From: an uncultured Saprospiraceae bacterium
GTDB lineage: Bacteria > Bacteroidota > Bacteroidia > Chitinophagales > Saprospiraceae
NCBI GenBank assembly: GCA_937952155.1
Contig: CALFYH010000423.1
Span: forward strand, 1 to 6,125
Direction of reading: 5' to 3'
Length of the DNA: 6,125 nt
Shown here: in pieces, positions 1-5,905 of the stretch
Layout: each line of letters opens with the position of its first letter
Numbering within the stretch: position 1 is the stretch's first letter
Program-made: the position numbers and the translations under genes
The notes under the pieces: model-generated
Databases searched by the model: none
What the model was told of the DNA's origin: nothing
Seen by the model: the letters and a program-made list of their open reading frames with translations, nothing else

Positions 1-159
1 ATAGATGTCTCATCTACCGACTTATTGTTATATTATAGAAAACCAGAAATCAGTTAAATCCTGTGACAAATCAATAAATGATATTAAAACTTGCACCAAG
101 CAGGAATTCTCAAAATCAATTCAGTATATTAACAATTTAAACGATCAATCAATCACAGT
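1..159. other. Region upstream of ilvB, no assignable gene
   Basis: This AT-rich stretch precedes the ilvB start. Frame 1 is open from the window edge to a TAA at 55-57 and would encode 18 residues ending YYRKPEIS. That could be the tail of an upstream gene, but it does not resemble the end of IlvD that I would expect in this position, so I do not assign it. A second short frame (ATG at 5, TGA at 161-163) overlaps the ilvB start as ATGA; it is discussed as a finding. I see no convincing TAnnTTTG promoter box, T-box or strong attenuator hairpin. The only small hairpin is GAATT/AATTC near 111-138, which is too weak to call. Confidence 0.4.
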
Positions 160-1908
160 ATGACCGCAAATACAAGCCCGAATATTGAAATAAAACCTAC
201 CGCAACTAAACAAGTTACGGGATCTCAGGCCTTATTGGATGCTTTGATTCAGGAAGGTATCAAAACTATTTTTGGCTATCCAGGTGGTGCGATCATGCCC
301 GTATATGATGCATTGTATGATTATAATGATCGATTAGAACATATCTTGGTACGTCACGAACAAGGCGCCATTCATGCAGCCCAAGGATTTGCCCGTGTAT
401 CAGGCAAAACAGGTGTAGTTTTTGCCACAAGCGGTCCAGGTGCAACCAATTTGGTTACAGGCTTGGCGGATGCCATGATAGATTCTACGCCTGTAGTATG
501 TATAACGGGACAGGTTTTTGCACATTTGTTGGGTACAGATGCTTTTCAAGAGACCGACGTCATCAATATCACTACACCTGTTACAAAATGGAGTTATCAA
601 GTCACCAATGCTGAAGAAATTCCACATGTATTGGCAAAAGCTTTTTATATCGCTAGTACTGGACGTCCTGGGCCGGTAGTCATTGATATTACCAAAAATG
701 CACAATTGCAACTATTTGATTATGAAGGTTATCAAAAGTGTTTCCACATCCGAAGTTATAAACCAAAACCAGAAGTAAGACCTGCGTATATTGTGGAAGC
801 AGCGGCTATTATCAATGAAGCAAAAAGACCATTCGTCATCTTTGGTCAAGGTGTTATTTTGGGAAATTCAGAGAAGGAATTTCAAGCTTTTGTCGAAAAA
901 GGAAATTTTCCTGCTGCTTGGACTATCTTAGGTATGGGCGCGATACCTACAGATCATAAGCTTGCAGTTGGGATGTTGGGCATGCATGGCAATTATGGAC
1001 CGAATCTTCTTACCAATGAATGTGATGTACTCATCGCTGTAGGTATGCGTTTTGATGATAGGGTAACGGGTAGGTTAGATAAATATGCAAAACAGGCAAA
1101 AATCATCCATCTTGACATAGATCCAGCTGAAATCGATAAAAATGTTAAAAGTACCGTTTCTGTTTGGGGCGATTGCAAAGAAACATTGCCAATCTTGACC
1201 AAATTGATTCAAAAAAATGACAATAAGGATTGGCTCCAAAAATTTTCAGATTGTACCATAAAGGAAACCGAAAAAGTCATCTTTCCTGAGCAAAATCCTG
1301 AGTCAGAGGCGCTCACAATGGCAGAAGTACTAAAATGTATCAATGAAATTACCAAAGGAGATGCAATTATTGTATCTGATGTAGGCCAGCATCAAATGGT
1401 CGCATGTCGCTACGCTAAGCTCAATAGTACTAGGTCTAATGTTACTTCAGGTGGACTTGGAACGATGGGATTTGCGCTGCCAGCTGCTATTGGAGCAAAA
1501 TATGGTGCACCTGATAGACAGGTCATTGCAATTATTGGTGATGGTGGATTTCAGATGACATTGCAGGAGCTAGGTACCATTATGCAAGCTAATGTCAATG
1601 TAAAAATCATCATTCTCAATAATCAGTTTCTTGGTATGGTCAGACAATGGCAAGAGCTTTTTCATCAGAATAGGTATTCGTTTGTCAATATCAAAAGTCC
1701 AGATTATATAAAATTGGCAGCAGCCTATAACATTGATGCGAAAAAAGTATATCAAAGAGCTGAACTTAAATGCACATTAGAAGATATTTTAAGGCATGAA
1801 AATCCGTTTTTATTGGAAGTGATGGTCGGAAAAGAAAATAATGTTTTCCCTATGGTACCACAAGGTCGCGGAGTTTCGGAAATTATATTATCAAAAGAAG
1901 AATTGTAA
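160..1908 (+). CDS. ilvB: Acetolactate synthase, large (catalytic) subunit
   Basis: This is the catalytic subunit of the cytosolic acetohydroxyacid synthase. It condenses pyruvate with pyruvate (to acetolactate, for valine and leucine) or with 2-oxobutanoate (to acetohydroxybutyrate, for isoleucine). The 582 residues are normal family length. The N-terminal TPP domain (about 19-185) contains GYPGGAIMPVYD and the catalytic Glu67 in VRHEQGA. The central FAD-binding domain (about 205-340) contains MRFDDRVTGRLDKYA. The C-terminal TPP domain (about 400-560) carries the GDG...NN diphosphate/Mg site, with GDGGF at 460-464 and NN at 487-488, and ends in VFPMVPQGRG. The start is well bounded: an in-frame TAA lies at 130-132 and no other ATG occurs before residue 46. 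There is no Shine-Dalgarno sequence, as is common in Bacteroidota. It overlaps ilvN by one base, which favours coupled, equimolar translation. The FAD-domain motifs and the partner gene distinguish it from other TPP enzymes such as pyruvate oxidase. Confidence 0.97.
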   Translation: MTANTSPNIEIKPTATKQVTGSQALLDALIQEGIKTIFGYPGGAIMPVYDALYDYNDRLEHILVRHEQGAIHAAQGFARVSGKTGVVFATSGPGATNLVTGLADAMIDSTPVVCITGQVFAHLLGTDAFQETDVINITTPVTKWSYQVTNAEEIPHVLAKAFYIASTGRPGPVVIDITKNAQLQLFDYEGYQKCFHIRSYKPKPEVRPAYIVEAAAIINEAKRPFVIFGQGVILGNSEKEFQAFVEKGNFPAAWTILGMGAIPTDHKLAVGMLGMHGNYGPNLLTNECDVLIAVGMRFDDRVTGRLDKYAKQAKIIHLDIDPAEIDKNVKSTVSVWGDCKETLPILTKLIQKNDNKDWLQKFSDCTIKETEKVIFPEQNPESEALTMAEVLKCINEITKGDAIIVSDVGQHQMVACRYAKLNSTRSNVTSGGLGTMGFALPAAIGAKYGAPDRQVIAIIGDGGFQMTLQELGTIMQANVNVKIIILNNQFLGMVRQWQELFHQNRYSFVNIKSPDYIKLAAAYNIDAKKVYQRAELKCTLEDILRHENPFLLEVMVGKENNVFPMVPQGRGVSEIILSKEEL

Positions 1909-2495
1909 TGAAGCAAGAATATACTATTACCGTTTATACGGAAAATCAAATAGGCTTGATCAATAAATTGGCCATCATTTTTACCCGTCGAAAAATAAAT
2001 ATCGAAAGCTTAAATACGTCGCCAAGCGAAGTAGAAGGTATTCATAGATTCACCATTGTCATCAATGAAACCGAAGATGTTGTCAGGAAATTATCCAGAC
2101 AAATAGAGAAGTTGCTCGACGTACTCAAGGTGGATTTCAATACCGATGACGAAATTATATGGCAAGAAATGGCACTCTACAAAGTAGCCGCCGATGTCAT
2201 TACTGAAAAAGTAAAAGTGGAACGTCTCCTTAGAGAACAAGGCGCTCGAGCTGTTGTGATTAGAAAAGATTTTATCATTTTCGAATGTACAGGTCAAAGA
2301 GAAGAAATCAATAACCTAATCAAAACTTTAGAACCGTATGGCCTTTTGGAATTTGTTCGTTCCGCAAGAATTGCCATCATCAAAAAAAGCGATGGTTTTC
2401 ACAATAAAGTGAAAGAATTTGAATACAGAGTGCCAAGTGAGGCGCTTGTGGAAAATGAATTCTTAGACAAAAATGAAGGCGTTTTTAGCATGTAA
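1908..2495 (+). CDS. ilvN: Acetolactate synthase, small (regulatory) subunit
   Basis: This regulatory subunit binds IlvB, raises its activity and usually confers valine feedback inhibition. An N-terminal ACT domain (about 4-76) is followed by the second, ferredoxin-like ACT domain of this family (about 86-160). Aligned by eye with E. coli IlvH, the valine-site residues Asn11, Gly14 and Asn29 correspond to Asn13, Gly16 and Asn31 here, in NQIGLINK and INIESLNTSP. The position of IlvH Ala36 is Ser38. Feedback control is therefore likely retained, though its strength cannot be predicted. At 195 residues it is about 30 longer than IlvH (163); the excess is a charged C-terminal tail after about residue 162, of unknown role. 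The ATG overlaps the ilvB stop (TAATG) and is preceded by purine-rich AAAAGAAGAA inside the ilvB end. The symbol ilvN or ilvH is a naming choice. Confidence 0.95.
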   Translation: MKQEYTITVYTENQIGLINKLAIIFTRRKINIESLNTSPSEVEGIHRFTIVINETEDVVRKLSRQIEKLLDVLKVDFNTDDEIIWQEMALYKVAADVITEKVKVERLLREQGARAVVIRKDFIIFECTGQREEINNLIKTLEPYGLLEFVRSARIAIIKKSDGFHNKVKEFEYRVPSEALVENEFLDKNEGVFSM

Positions 2496-2522
2496 ATATC
2501 CTAACCAAATTTACCTTATACC

Positions 2523-2545
2523 ATTCATCAATTAATTTGTAATTC
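2523..2545 (+). repeat. Spacer repeat, copy 1 (ilvN-ilvC gap)
   Basis: This segment opens with ATTCATCA and closes with TTTGTAATTC. The same two blocks occur in the same order in the ilvC-ilvA gap (3624-3648), where the middle is two bases longer. It lies 30 bases before the ilvC start. It may be a degenerate intergenic element or leader sequence; AT-rich chance similarity is not excluded. Confidence 0.45.
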
Positions 2546-2574
2546 AAAAATTTATCATTAGTAATTAAATAAGT

Positions 2575-3621
2575 ATGGCAAAATTAAATTTCGGTGGTAC
2601 AGTAGAAAATGTAGTCACCAGAGAAGAATTCCCAATGGCAAAAGCCAGAGAAGTACTCAAAGATGAAGTCATCGCCATCATTGGTTATGGTGTACAAGGT
2701 CCTGGTCAAGCGATGAACCTTAAGGATAATGGTTTTAATGTCATCATAGGTCAAAGACAGGATTCGCCGACATGGCAAAAGGCAGTAAATGATGGATGGA
2801 TACCAGGTGAGACGCTTTTTAGTATAGAAGAAGCAGCTGAAAAAGGGACTATCATCCAATATCTTTTGTCTGATGCAGCGCAGATTGCTGTTTGGCCTAC
2901 TTTGCAGCCGTATTTGACTCCAGGCAAAGCTTTGTATTTTTCGCATGGATTTGGTGTGACCTACAAAGAAAGAACGGGTATCGTACCACCATCGGGCATT
3001 GACGTCATATTGATAGCACCAAAAGGTTCAGGTACCAGTTTGAGAAGATTATTTCTTGAAGGTAAAGGACTCAATTCCAGCTATGCTATCTTCCAAGATG
3101 CGACTGGCAAAGCGTTTGATAGGGTAGTGGCGTTGGGTATCGGTGTAGGTTCAGGATATCTATTCGAAACCGATTTCAAAAAAGAAGTATATAGCGACCT
3201 TACTGGCGAACGTGGTAGTTTGATGGGCGCTGTACAAGGTATCTTCGAAGCACAATATAATGAATTGCGCAAGCGTGGACATTCGCCATCTGAAGCTTTC
3301 AATGAGACAGTAGAAGAACTGACGCAGTCGCTTATGCCGCTTGTAGCTGAAAACGGTATGGACTGGATGTATGCCAATTGTAGTACGACTGCACAACGTG
3401 GTGCCTTGGATTGGAAAAACAAATTTAGAGATGCGGTAGCTCCAGTCTTTTCTGAATTATACGACAGTGTCGCATCGGGCAACGAAGCACAAAGGTCTAT
3501 TGATAGCAATTCGCAGCCAGATTATAGAGAAAAGTTGGAAGTGGAACTCAAAGAACTTCGCGACTCAGAAATGTGGCAAACAGGAAAGACCGTAAGAAGT
3601 CTAAGACCTGAACGAAATTAA
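2575..3621 (+). CDS. ilvC: Ketol-acid reductoisomerase, fungal-like class I
   Basis: The enzyme performs the Mg-dependent alkyl shift and NAD(P)H reduction of 2-acetolactate or 2-aceto-2-hydroxybutyrate to the dihydroxy acids. The Rossmann domain (about 15-200) has GYGVQGPGQ at 37-45 and the cofactor loop GQRQDSPTW at 59-67. His124 (SHGF) and Lys150 (APKGSG) match the conserved catalytic residues. The all-helical domain carries the metal ligands Asp208 and Glu212 (SDLTGERG) and Glu244 and Glu248 (ETVEE), with the exact spacing of the Pseudomonas enzyme's 190/194/226/230 set. CSTTAQRG at 269-276 supplies the conserved Ser. The 348 residues are about ten longer than the usual bacterial short form. 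The LNFGGTVENV start, PGQ in place of the usual HAHA, and the VRSLRPERN end resemble yeast Ilv5 as I remember it. No Shine-Dalgarno is seen at the start. No active-site residue is missing. Confidence 0.97.
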   Translation: MAKLNFGGTVENVVTREEFPMAKAREVLKDEVIAIIGYGVQGPGQAMNLKDNGFNVIIGQRQDSPTWQKAVNDGWIPGETLFSIEEAAEKGTIIQYLLSDAAQIAVWPTLQPYLTPGKALYFSHGFGVTYKERTGIVPPSGIDVILIAPKGSGTSLRRLFLEGKGLNSSYAIFQDATGKAFDRVVALGIGVGSGYLFETDFKKEVYSDLTGERGSLMGAVQGIFEAQYNELRKRGHSPSEAFNETVEELTQSLMPLVAENGMDWMYANCSTTAQRGALDWKNKFRDAVAPVFSELYDSVASGNEAQRSIDSNSQPDYREKLEVELKELRDSEMWQTGKTVRSLRPERN

Positions 3622-3623
3622 TG

Positions 3624-3648
3624 ATTCATCATTTAACTTTTGTAATTC
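3624..3648 (+). repeat. Spacer repeat, copy 2 (ilvC-ilvA gap)
   Basis: This is the second copy of the ATTCATCA...TTTGTAATTC spacer seen at 2523-2545. It begins three bases after the ilvC stop codon and ends 12 bases before the ilvA start. It also lies inside an 18-codon frame that starts at 3621 on the ilvC stop (TAATG) and ends within ilvA at 3677. Confidence 0.45.
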
Positions 3649-3660
3649 CTAATTTCATAA

Positions 3661-4899
3661 ATGGTTGCAGTAACTGATTTACAAGAAGCACATCTACGAC
3701 TAAAAGAAGTAGTATATACTACACCTTTGCAACGCAGTCCTTCACTATCTAGGAAATATGATTGCAATGTCTGGCTCAAAAGAGAAGATATGCAGGTCGT
3801 TCGCTCCTTCAAAATCCGTGGTGCATACAATAAAATTTCTGTCATGGAGCCTACACTCGTCACACGCGGTATCGTATGTGCGAGTGCAGGCAACCATGCA
3901 CAAGGAGTCGCCTTCGCAGCTTCCAATCTACAGATTCATGCCACGATCTACATGCCATCTACTACACCAAAACAAAAGATATCTAAGGTGCGACATTTTG
4001 GTGGCGAGTACGTAGATATTGTACTGGTCGGAGATACATTTGACGATGCATATCATGCGGCTATCCAACGCTGTGAATTGGATGGTTTGCCATTTATCCA
4101 TCCATTTGATGATTATGATGTCATGGCTGGGCAAGGCACTGTAGGATTGGAGATATTGGAGCAGTGTCCTGAACCATTGGATATATTATTGGTAGCAGTT
4201 GGTGGTGGAGGATTGTTGAGTGGTGTTGGTTCTTATTTCAAACAACGATCACCAAACACCAAAATCATAGCCATAGAATCAGAAGGTGCACCGGCGCTTC
4301 ATGCATCACTAAAAGCTGGACAAGTTGTTACACTAGACAAAATAGATTCCTTTGCAGATGGTATTGCAGTAAAACGCGTCGGACAGCATACTTTTGATAT
4401 TTGCAAAGAGATAGTAGATGAAATTGTCTTGGTTCCTGAAGGTCAAATTTGCTCTACGATGCTGAAACTATACAATGATGAGGCCATAGTAACTGAGCCA
4501 GCCGGAGCTATCAGTATCTCTGCCCTTGCATTTATAAGAGATCAAATCAAAGGCAAAAATGTAGGTATCATCATCTGTGGTGGTAACAATGATATCAGCC
4601 GCACCGAAGAGATCAGAGAGCGTGCCCTACTATGGGAAAATAGAAAACATTATTTTATCGTCCGCTTTCCGCAAAGAGCAGGAGCATTGCGAGATTTTCT
4701 CCATGTCTTAGGACCTGAAGATGATATTACACACTTTGCCTATACCAAAAAAAACAATAGAGACTCAGGTCCTGCACTTGTAGGTATCGAACTAAAAAAT
4801 CAAGATGACTTTCCTGCTTTGATAGACAGATTGACTGCCGCCAAAATCAATTACGAACACATCAATAACAATCCGATGTTGTTTGAGATGTTGGTGTAG
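3661..4899 (+). CDS. ilvA: Threonine ammonia-lyase, biosynthetic, single ACT-like domain
   Basis: This PLP enzyme deaminates L-threonine to 2-oxobutanoate and ammonia, the committed step to isoleucine, and feeds the acetolactate synthase encoded upstream. The catalytic domain (about 1-320) has the PLP Schiff-base Lys51 in VRSFKIRGAYNK, SAGNHAQG at 75-82, the phosphate-binding glycine loop GGGGLLSG at 181-188 and CGGNN at 306-310. A C-terminal ACT-like domain (about 328-412, beginning HYFIVRFPQRAGALRDF) is the expected isoleucine/valine-sensing module. It argues for the biosynthetic enzyme over catabolic TdcB or serine racemase. At 412 residues with one regulatory domain it matches the shorter form known from Bacillus and Bacteroidota, unlike the roughly 514-residue two-domain E. 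coli enzyme. It starts 39 bases after ilvC and is probably co-transcribed. No good Shine-Dalgarno is visible. It is the last gene of the biosynthetic cluster on this side. Confidence 0.95.
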   Translation: MVAVTDLQEAHLRLKEVVYTTPLQRSPSLSRKYDCNVWLKREDMQVVRSFKIRGAYNKISVMEPTLVTRGIVCASAGNHAQGVAFAASNLQIHATIYMPSTTPKQKISKVRHFGGEYVDIVLVGDTFDDAYHAAIQRCELDGLPFIHPFDDYDVMAGQGTVGLEILEQCPEPLDILLVAVGGGGLLSGVGSYFKQRSPNTKIIAIESEGAPALHASLKAGQVVTLDKIDSFADGIAVKRVGQHTFDICKEIVDEIVLVPEGQICSTMLKLYNDEAIVTEPAGAISISALAFIRDQIKGKNVGIIICGGNNDISRTEEIRERALLWENRKHYFIVRFPQRAGALRDFLHVLGPEDDITHFAYTKKNNRDSGPALVGIELKNQDDFPALIDRLTAAKINYEHINNNPMLFEMLV

Positions 4900-5069
4900 G
4901 TCAGGCACTAGCGTAATTATTGTTAAAGTTTAAATAAATATTGAAGAAAACCTATATAGTATTACCAAATTGCAGATATTGTATCGAATTCTAGGAATTT
5001 GACTTCCTACTATTTTTCCTAGGTGATGAATATTATTTTTTTGACAAATGAAATCTAAATTGAATAACG
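4900..5069. other. Intergenic region between ilvA and the lipoprotein gene
   Basis: This 170-base AT-rich gap separates the ilv cluster from the accessory-looking genes. I see no GC-rich hairpin with a T-run right after ilvA, so where ilv transcription ends is unclear. The second half holds nested inverted repeats (4987-5023) and a T-run leading to TTGACA (5041-5046). A possible -7-like TAAATTG lies at 5056-5062, but it is one base short of the TAnnTTTG pattern and poorly spaced, so no promoter is called. Confidence 0.5.
4987..5023. repeat. Nested inverted repeats upstream of the lipoprotein gene
   Basis: AATTC-TAG-GAATT at 4987-4999 is itself a small palindrome. Its right part, CTAGGAA (4991-4997), is complementary to TTCCTAG at 5016-5022, giving a 7-bp stem with an 18-base loop. 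TAGGAA (4992-4997) can instead pair with TTCCTA at 5004-5009, giving a 6-bp stem with a 6-base loop. The two stems are mutually exclusive. The second TTCCTA copy also forms the palindrome CCTAGG at 5018-5023. The function is unknown: operator, weak terminator or chance are all possible. Confidence 0.45.
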
Positions 5070-5798
5070 ATGATTAGGGTATTTTTAAAAATTATTTTGG
5101 TTTTTTCTATTTTTTCTTGCAATGACAAAATGGAGAAAAATACCGTTAAGGTTACTTACAAAGAGTTTGACCTTAATGAATTAATATTGGAAAAGGCAGG
5201 GATTGAATTATTGGATAAGTTCGATATTGAAATATATTCTGACAAAACATTTTATACCATCTTTGCGGCATATTATTGCCATGATTATAATGAAGTTCCA
5301 AACATTACTACATTAATTGATTACCATTTTATTGCGAATAATGCATTTAATCAAGCAAAGGTTAAGTTATTTGATACAACATTTGTTGAAGATAAAGTAG
5401 AATGTTTATTGAGAGTTGACAAAAAAACCAATGTTTTAATGCATAATGATTCTTTATATTTAGCAGTGATGGATGATTTTGAAGTAGCACCAATAACAAT
5501 GAAATTAGATATAAATACAATACCTTCAACCAAAAAACAGATATTCAAAGATCAAGAAGTTATTCCATTGTGTATTAAGGGATTAAGAAACATACATTTT
5601 ATTGATAATTCCAAAATAGACCATTTTATGCTTTTAGGTTTGGTAATATCAGACTCACCACACAAGTTGGATTTTAGAAAAATGCTGGATTCAGAAAAAG
5701 TAAAATTTCTAAGACACTTATTTAACGATGGTAGAGAAAGAGAAATAAATTTTGACATGATTCCTATGGTTGATTCATTTTACATTGCAAAAGAATAG
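5070..5798 (+). CDS. Putative lipoprotein of unknown function
   Basis: I do not recognise the family of this 242-residue protein. The N-terminus looks like a lipoprotein signal: basic residues Arg3 and Lys7, a hydrophobic core of about residues 4-15, then IFSC with the candidate lipidated Cys17. The polar, charged residues right after it (NDKMEKN) suit export to the outer membrane in Bacteroidota. The mature part has no further membrane segment, no repeats and no catalytic motif that I can name. It contains two more cysteines mid-protein (YYCHDY and VECLLR) and one near residue 168 (PLCIKG). The start is supported because the signal peptide begins directly there. The gene is clearly more AT-rich than the ilv genes (bases 5521-5580 are 30% GC; 3421-3480 in ilvC are 45%), suggesting a different origin or relaxed selection. 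It is followed after about 30 bases by a palindrome, so it is probably a separate unit from the Fic gene. Confidence 0.75.
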   Translation: MIRVFLKIILVFSIFSCNDKMEKNTVKVTYKEFDLNELILEKAGIELLDKFDIEIYSDKTFYTIFAAYYCHDYNEVPNITTLIDYHFIANNAFNQAKVKLFDTTFVEDKVECLLRVDKKTNVLMHNDSLYLAVMDDFEVAPITMKLDINTIPSTKKQIFKDQEVIPLCIKGLRNIHFIDNSKIDHFMLLGLVISDSPHKLDFRKMLDSEKVKFLRHLFNDGREREINFDMIPMVDSFYIAKE

Positions 5799-5829
5799 TT
5801 TTATCATAGTTTGAAATCTAGTTTTATTC

Positions 5830-5864
5830 AAATGAGCCGATTAAAATGACTAATCGGCTCATTT
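5830..5864. repeat. Palindrome 1: extended TGAGCCGA-N13-TCGGCTCA
   Basis: This is a perfect 14-bp inverted repeat: the arm at 5830-5843 is complementary to 5851-5864 across a 7-base centre (5844-5850). The core half-sites are TGAGCCGA (5833-5840) and TCGGCTCA (5854-5861), 13 bases apart. It lies 31 bases after the lipoprotein stop and just upstream of the Fic promoter box, where a -33 element would sit. It could act as an operator half of a double site, and as RNA it could also form a hairpin ending the lipoprotein transcript, although the following T-rich stretch is interrupted. Confidence 0.8.
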
Positions 5865-5870
5865 ATTTCG

Positions 5871-5878
5871 TATATTTG
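5871..5878 (+). promoter_or_regulatory. Candidate Bacteroidota -7 promoter box for the Fic gene
   Basis: TATATTTG fits the TAnnTTTG -7 consensus of Bacteroidota sigma factor promoters exactly. It would place the transcript start a few bases further on, around 5883-5888, giving a leader of about 20 bases before the ATG. No good -33 TTTG is visible; that position falls inside palindrome 1. The last two bases of the box are the first two bases of palindrome 2. Confidence 0.55.
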
Positions 5879-5905
5879 AGCCGAATAATGTAAATAATCG
5901 GCTCA
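5877..5905. repeat. Palindrome 2: TGAGCCGA-N13-TCGGCTCA at the Fic start codon
   Basis: The half-sites TGAGCCGA (5877-5884) and TCGGCTCA (5898-5905) are separated by 13 bases, exactly as in palindrome 1, but the inner bases do not pair here. The left half-site overlaps the -7 box and the right half-site ends on the A of the first ATG. A protein bound here would cover the promoter, the transcript start and the start codon. The site also occupies the place where a ribosome binding site would lie. Confidence 0.8.

Noticed and set aside
1..57. Possible C-terminus of an upstream ilvD
   Set aside because: The 18 residues before the TAA at 55 do not resemble the IlvD C-terminus I know, and 18 codons are too few to identify any gene.
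1..159. T-box or classical leader-peptide attenuator controlling the ilv genes
   Set aside because: No T-box motif, no run of Ile/Val/Leu codons and no strong terminator hairpin with a T-run precede ilvB.
3081..3509. Long open frame on the minus strand inside ilvC
   Set aside because: It is a shadow of the strongly conserved ilvC frame and its translation shows no domain-like features; the same holds for the other antisense frames inside the ilv genes.
5041..5062. TTGACA with TAAATTG as a promoter for the lipoprotein gene
   Set aside because: TTGACA resembles a classical -35, but the gap to TAAATTG is only about 10-12 bases and the -7 box is one base short of the Bacteroidota pattern.
5833..5905. 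Four TGAGCCGA boxes as the start of a CRISPR array or an insertion-sequence end
   Set aside because: The boxes alternate in orientation, the unit is only 8 bases, and no spacer-sized unique segments, transposase or target duplication are seen.
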